A DNA stretch of 64,000 bases, from the NCBI RefSeq assembly GCF_016862815.1, contig NZ_BONR01000001.1, positions 124,001-188,000 on the forward strand, written 5' to 3'. Below are positions 62,487 to 64,000 of the stretch, piece by piece; position 1 is the stretch's first letter, and each line of letters begins with the position of its first letter. The notes beneath the pieces are model-generated. The model saw only the letters and a program-made list of their open reading frames with translations. It made no database searches and was not told where the DNA came from. Origin of the DNA: Demequina activiva. Lineage in GTDB: Bacteria > Actinomycetota > Actinomycetes > Actinomycetales > Demequinaceae. The position numbers and the translations under genes were made by a program.

Positions 62487-62526
62487 AGAAGCGCCGGTCG
62501 GTCCGTCAGGTCCGACCGGCGCTTCT
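62487..62526 (+). terminator. Terminator after proX
   Basis: Perfect 15-bp stem (62487-62501 with 62512-62526) and a 10-nt loop, 16 bases after the proX stop. It ends the proVWX operon. Confidence 0.88.
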
Positions 62527-62540
62527 GCGTTCCCCCACGC

Positions 62541-62599
62541 CTGAGCGCCCCATCGGTCCCTGAGTGTCGCTCCCGCGGCTCGGCTGCGCCCTGGCGGTC
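62541..62599 (+). repeat. 59-bp intergenic repeat, copy C (left arm of pair 2)
   Basis: Same outer CTGAGCGC, core ATCGGTCC and inner CTGGCGGTC as copies A and B, with the same 50-base offset. It lies just after the proX terminator and 8 bases from the 3' end of the thioesterase gene. Confidence 0.83.
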
Positions 62600-62606
62600 A
62601 GATCCG

Positions 62607-63080
62607 TCAACGCTGTCGGAACGTGACGGGCTCCTCGACGTGCGGAGCCCACGCGGCGCGCTCGTCATCGCTCAGGCGGCGCGGACGCTGCGTCTGCGCG
62701 TCCACCAGCACCAGCGTGGTCGCCGCCCTGGTGTAGACCAGCTGCTCTTTCTCACCGGCGGGCGAGCACACCTCGTAGCAGATCTCGAGGCTCGCCCCGC
62801 CCATGCGGCCGATCCACAGCTGCACGTCCAGCGGCTGGCGCACATAGGGCACGGGCAGCAGGTACTCGATCTGCTGGCTCGCGATCAGCGTGACGGTGTC
62901 AGCGCCGGGCCCGCCATCGATCACTGCGGTCGGCGCACCGGCTTCCCCCGCCCCGGCGTCCGCCCAGAACACCCGGATGCGGGCCTCCTCCAGCAGGCGC
63001 AGCATCTCCGCGTTGTTGACGTGCCCGTAGGCGTCGAGGTCGGACCAGCGCAGGGAGACAGGGACGTGGATGCGGCTCAT
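62607..63080 (-). CDS. Acyl-CoA thioesterase, 4-hydroxybenzoyl-CoA thioesterase type
   Basis: 157-residue hot-dog enzyme. SLRWSDLDAYGHVNNAEMLRLLEEAR contains the catalytic Asp and the HVNN motif of the FcbC/YbgC group. Likely a general acyl-CoA housekeeper. ATG 63080 is preceded by TACGGT at 6 nt, so the mRNA is leaderless. The gene is framed by 59-bp repeats C and D and stands alone. Confidence 0.9.
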   Translation of the reverse strand: MSRIHVPVSLRWSDLDAYGHVNNAEMLRLLEEARIRVFWADAGAGEAGAPTAVIDGGPGADTVTLIASQQIEYLLPVPYVRQPLDVQLWIGRMGGASLEICYEVCSPAGEKEQLVYTRAATTLVLVDAQTQRPRRLSDDERAAWAPHVEEPVTFRQR

Positions 63081-63112
63081 GCCGTCACCGTAGCGGGCCG
63101 GAGTCACTCGCC

Positions 63113-63171
63113 GACCGCCAGGGCGCAGCGTGAGCCTGAGAACGGCACCCACGGACCGGTGGGGCGCTCAG
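63113..63171 (-). repeat. 59-bp intergenic repeat, copy D (right arm of pair 2)
   Basis: Inverted copy facing C, with CTGAGCGC outermost and CTGGCGGTC innermost, again 59 bp. It lies between the thioesterase promoter and the 3' end of the next gene (stop at 63193). Confidence 0.83.
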
Positions 63172-63192
63172 GCAGGCGCGGGAGTGCGGTGC

Positions 63193-63537
63193 CTAGGGGC
63201 GGTCCGGGTCGTCCTCGTCGCGCTTGGTGCGCCCGCGGTCCTCACGCGTGCGAGGGCCGATCGACTCCTCGTCCGCCCACCTGCCGCCCTTCTCGAGCTT
63301 GGACAGGTCCACCCACTCGCTGGGCCGTCGCGCCTCACGCGCCGCCTTGTCGTACTGGGCAGCCCGCCGCCACATGAACAGCAGCACCACCACGACCATG
63401 CCCACGATGCCCAGCAGGGTCATCACGGCGGGGAACAGCCAGCCCGGCGCCTCGGGCCAGATGGTCGGATCGAGGTAGAACGGGTCCGGCGAGTAGGACG
63501 GCGACGGCGACGGCACCGCCGCTGCTGGGGGCACCAC
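63193..63537 (-). CDS. Single-span membrane protein, hypothetical
   Basis: 114 residues: Pro/Ser-rich N-terminus, one membrane span (LFPAVMTLLGIVGMVVVVLLFMW) and a highly charged C-terminal half. No family recognised. GTG 63537 lies 5 nt after the ettA stop, so it is read as the second gene of an ettA operon. Confidence 0.75.
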   Translation of the reverse strand: MVPPAAAVPSPSPSYSPDPFYLDPTIWPEAPGWLFPAVMTLLGIVGMVVVVLLFMWRRAAQYDKAAREARRPSEWVDLSKLEKGGRWADEESIGPRTREDRGRTKRDEDDPDRP

Positions 63538-63542
63538 GGCCG

Positions 63543-64000
<458 letters not shown>

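Overview
The window is high-GC DNA (roughly 70% G+C) with very dense coding on both strands. It fits an actinobacterium, most likely order Micrococcales. The evidence is a ClpP1-ClpP2 pair, Eis-type acetyltransferases, a cysK-cysE pair behind a polycysteine leader peptide, a CBS-containing ProV, a Dps ferritin, and many start codons that sit directly behind a -10-like hexamer (leaderless mRNAs). I cannot name a genus from sequence alone. No prophage, transposase, integrase, CRISPR array or rRNA is visible; two tRNA genes are present.

Bases 1-12500 hold housekeeping genes: the end of an RskA-type anti-sigma factor, valS, a DUF559 nuclease-like gene framed by a pair of 59-bp repeats, clpX, clpP2-clpP1, two tandem DUF4190 membrane proteins, trigger factor, an aldo/keto reductase and an S4 RNA-binding protein. 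Bases 12400-18700 hold tRNA-Pro and tRNA-Gly, a GGDEF-EAL protein preceded by a 36-residue small ORF and followed by a DUF5317 membrane protein, a DUF1761/SRPBCC pair, and the cysteine operon (leader peptide, cysK, cysE). Bases 18500-30200 hold a strongly structured convergent spacer, dps, a CoA-binding protein, two tandem Eis acetyltransferases, rpiB, an M13 peptidase, a 33-residue Cys/Gly-rich peptide, an ABC exporter, a CDP-alcohol phosphatidyltransferase, trmL, a spermidine-synthase-like protein and a hexapeptide acetyltransferase. Bases 30200-43800 hold two MFS transporters with a MarR regulator, two tandem M1 aminopeptidases, malQ, and an operon of MscS channel, truncated hemoglobin and TesB thioesterase.

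Bases 43771-58677 form an exopolysaccharide locus. It encodes a WbaP-type initiating sugar transferase, a Wzy-like polymerase/ligase, a Wzz-like chain-length protein without a kinase domain, five glycosyltransferases, a membrane-anchored GH16 endoglycanase, a Wzx-like flippase, a PAPS-type sulfotransferase and a DUF6473 protein. Together these suggest a Wzx/Wzy polysaccharide that may be sulfated. Bases 58900-62500 carry a proVWX glycine betaine/proline importer. The window ends with a thioesterase framed by a second pair of the 59-bp repeats, a small membrane protein and the 3' part of ettA.

The most unusual signals are these: (i) a 59-bp intergenic repeat seen four times as two inward-facing pairs, each framing one gene; (ii) a roughly eight-fold excess of the octamer GCCGATGC/GCATCGGC, in one place paired to build a terminator; (iii) a polycysteine leader before cysK-cysE; (iv) two tiny genes with strong ribosome binding sites; (v) about twenty genes with a -10-like hexamer exactly 6-8 nt before the start codon.
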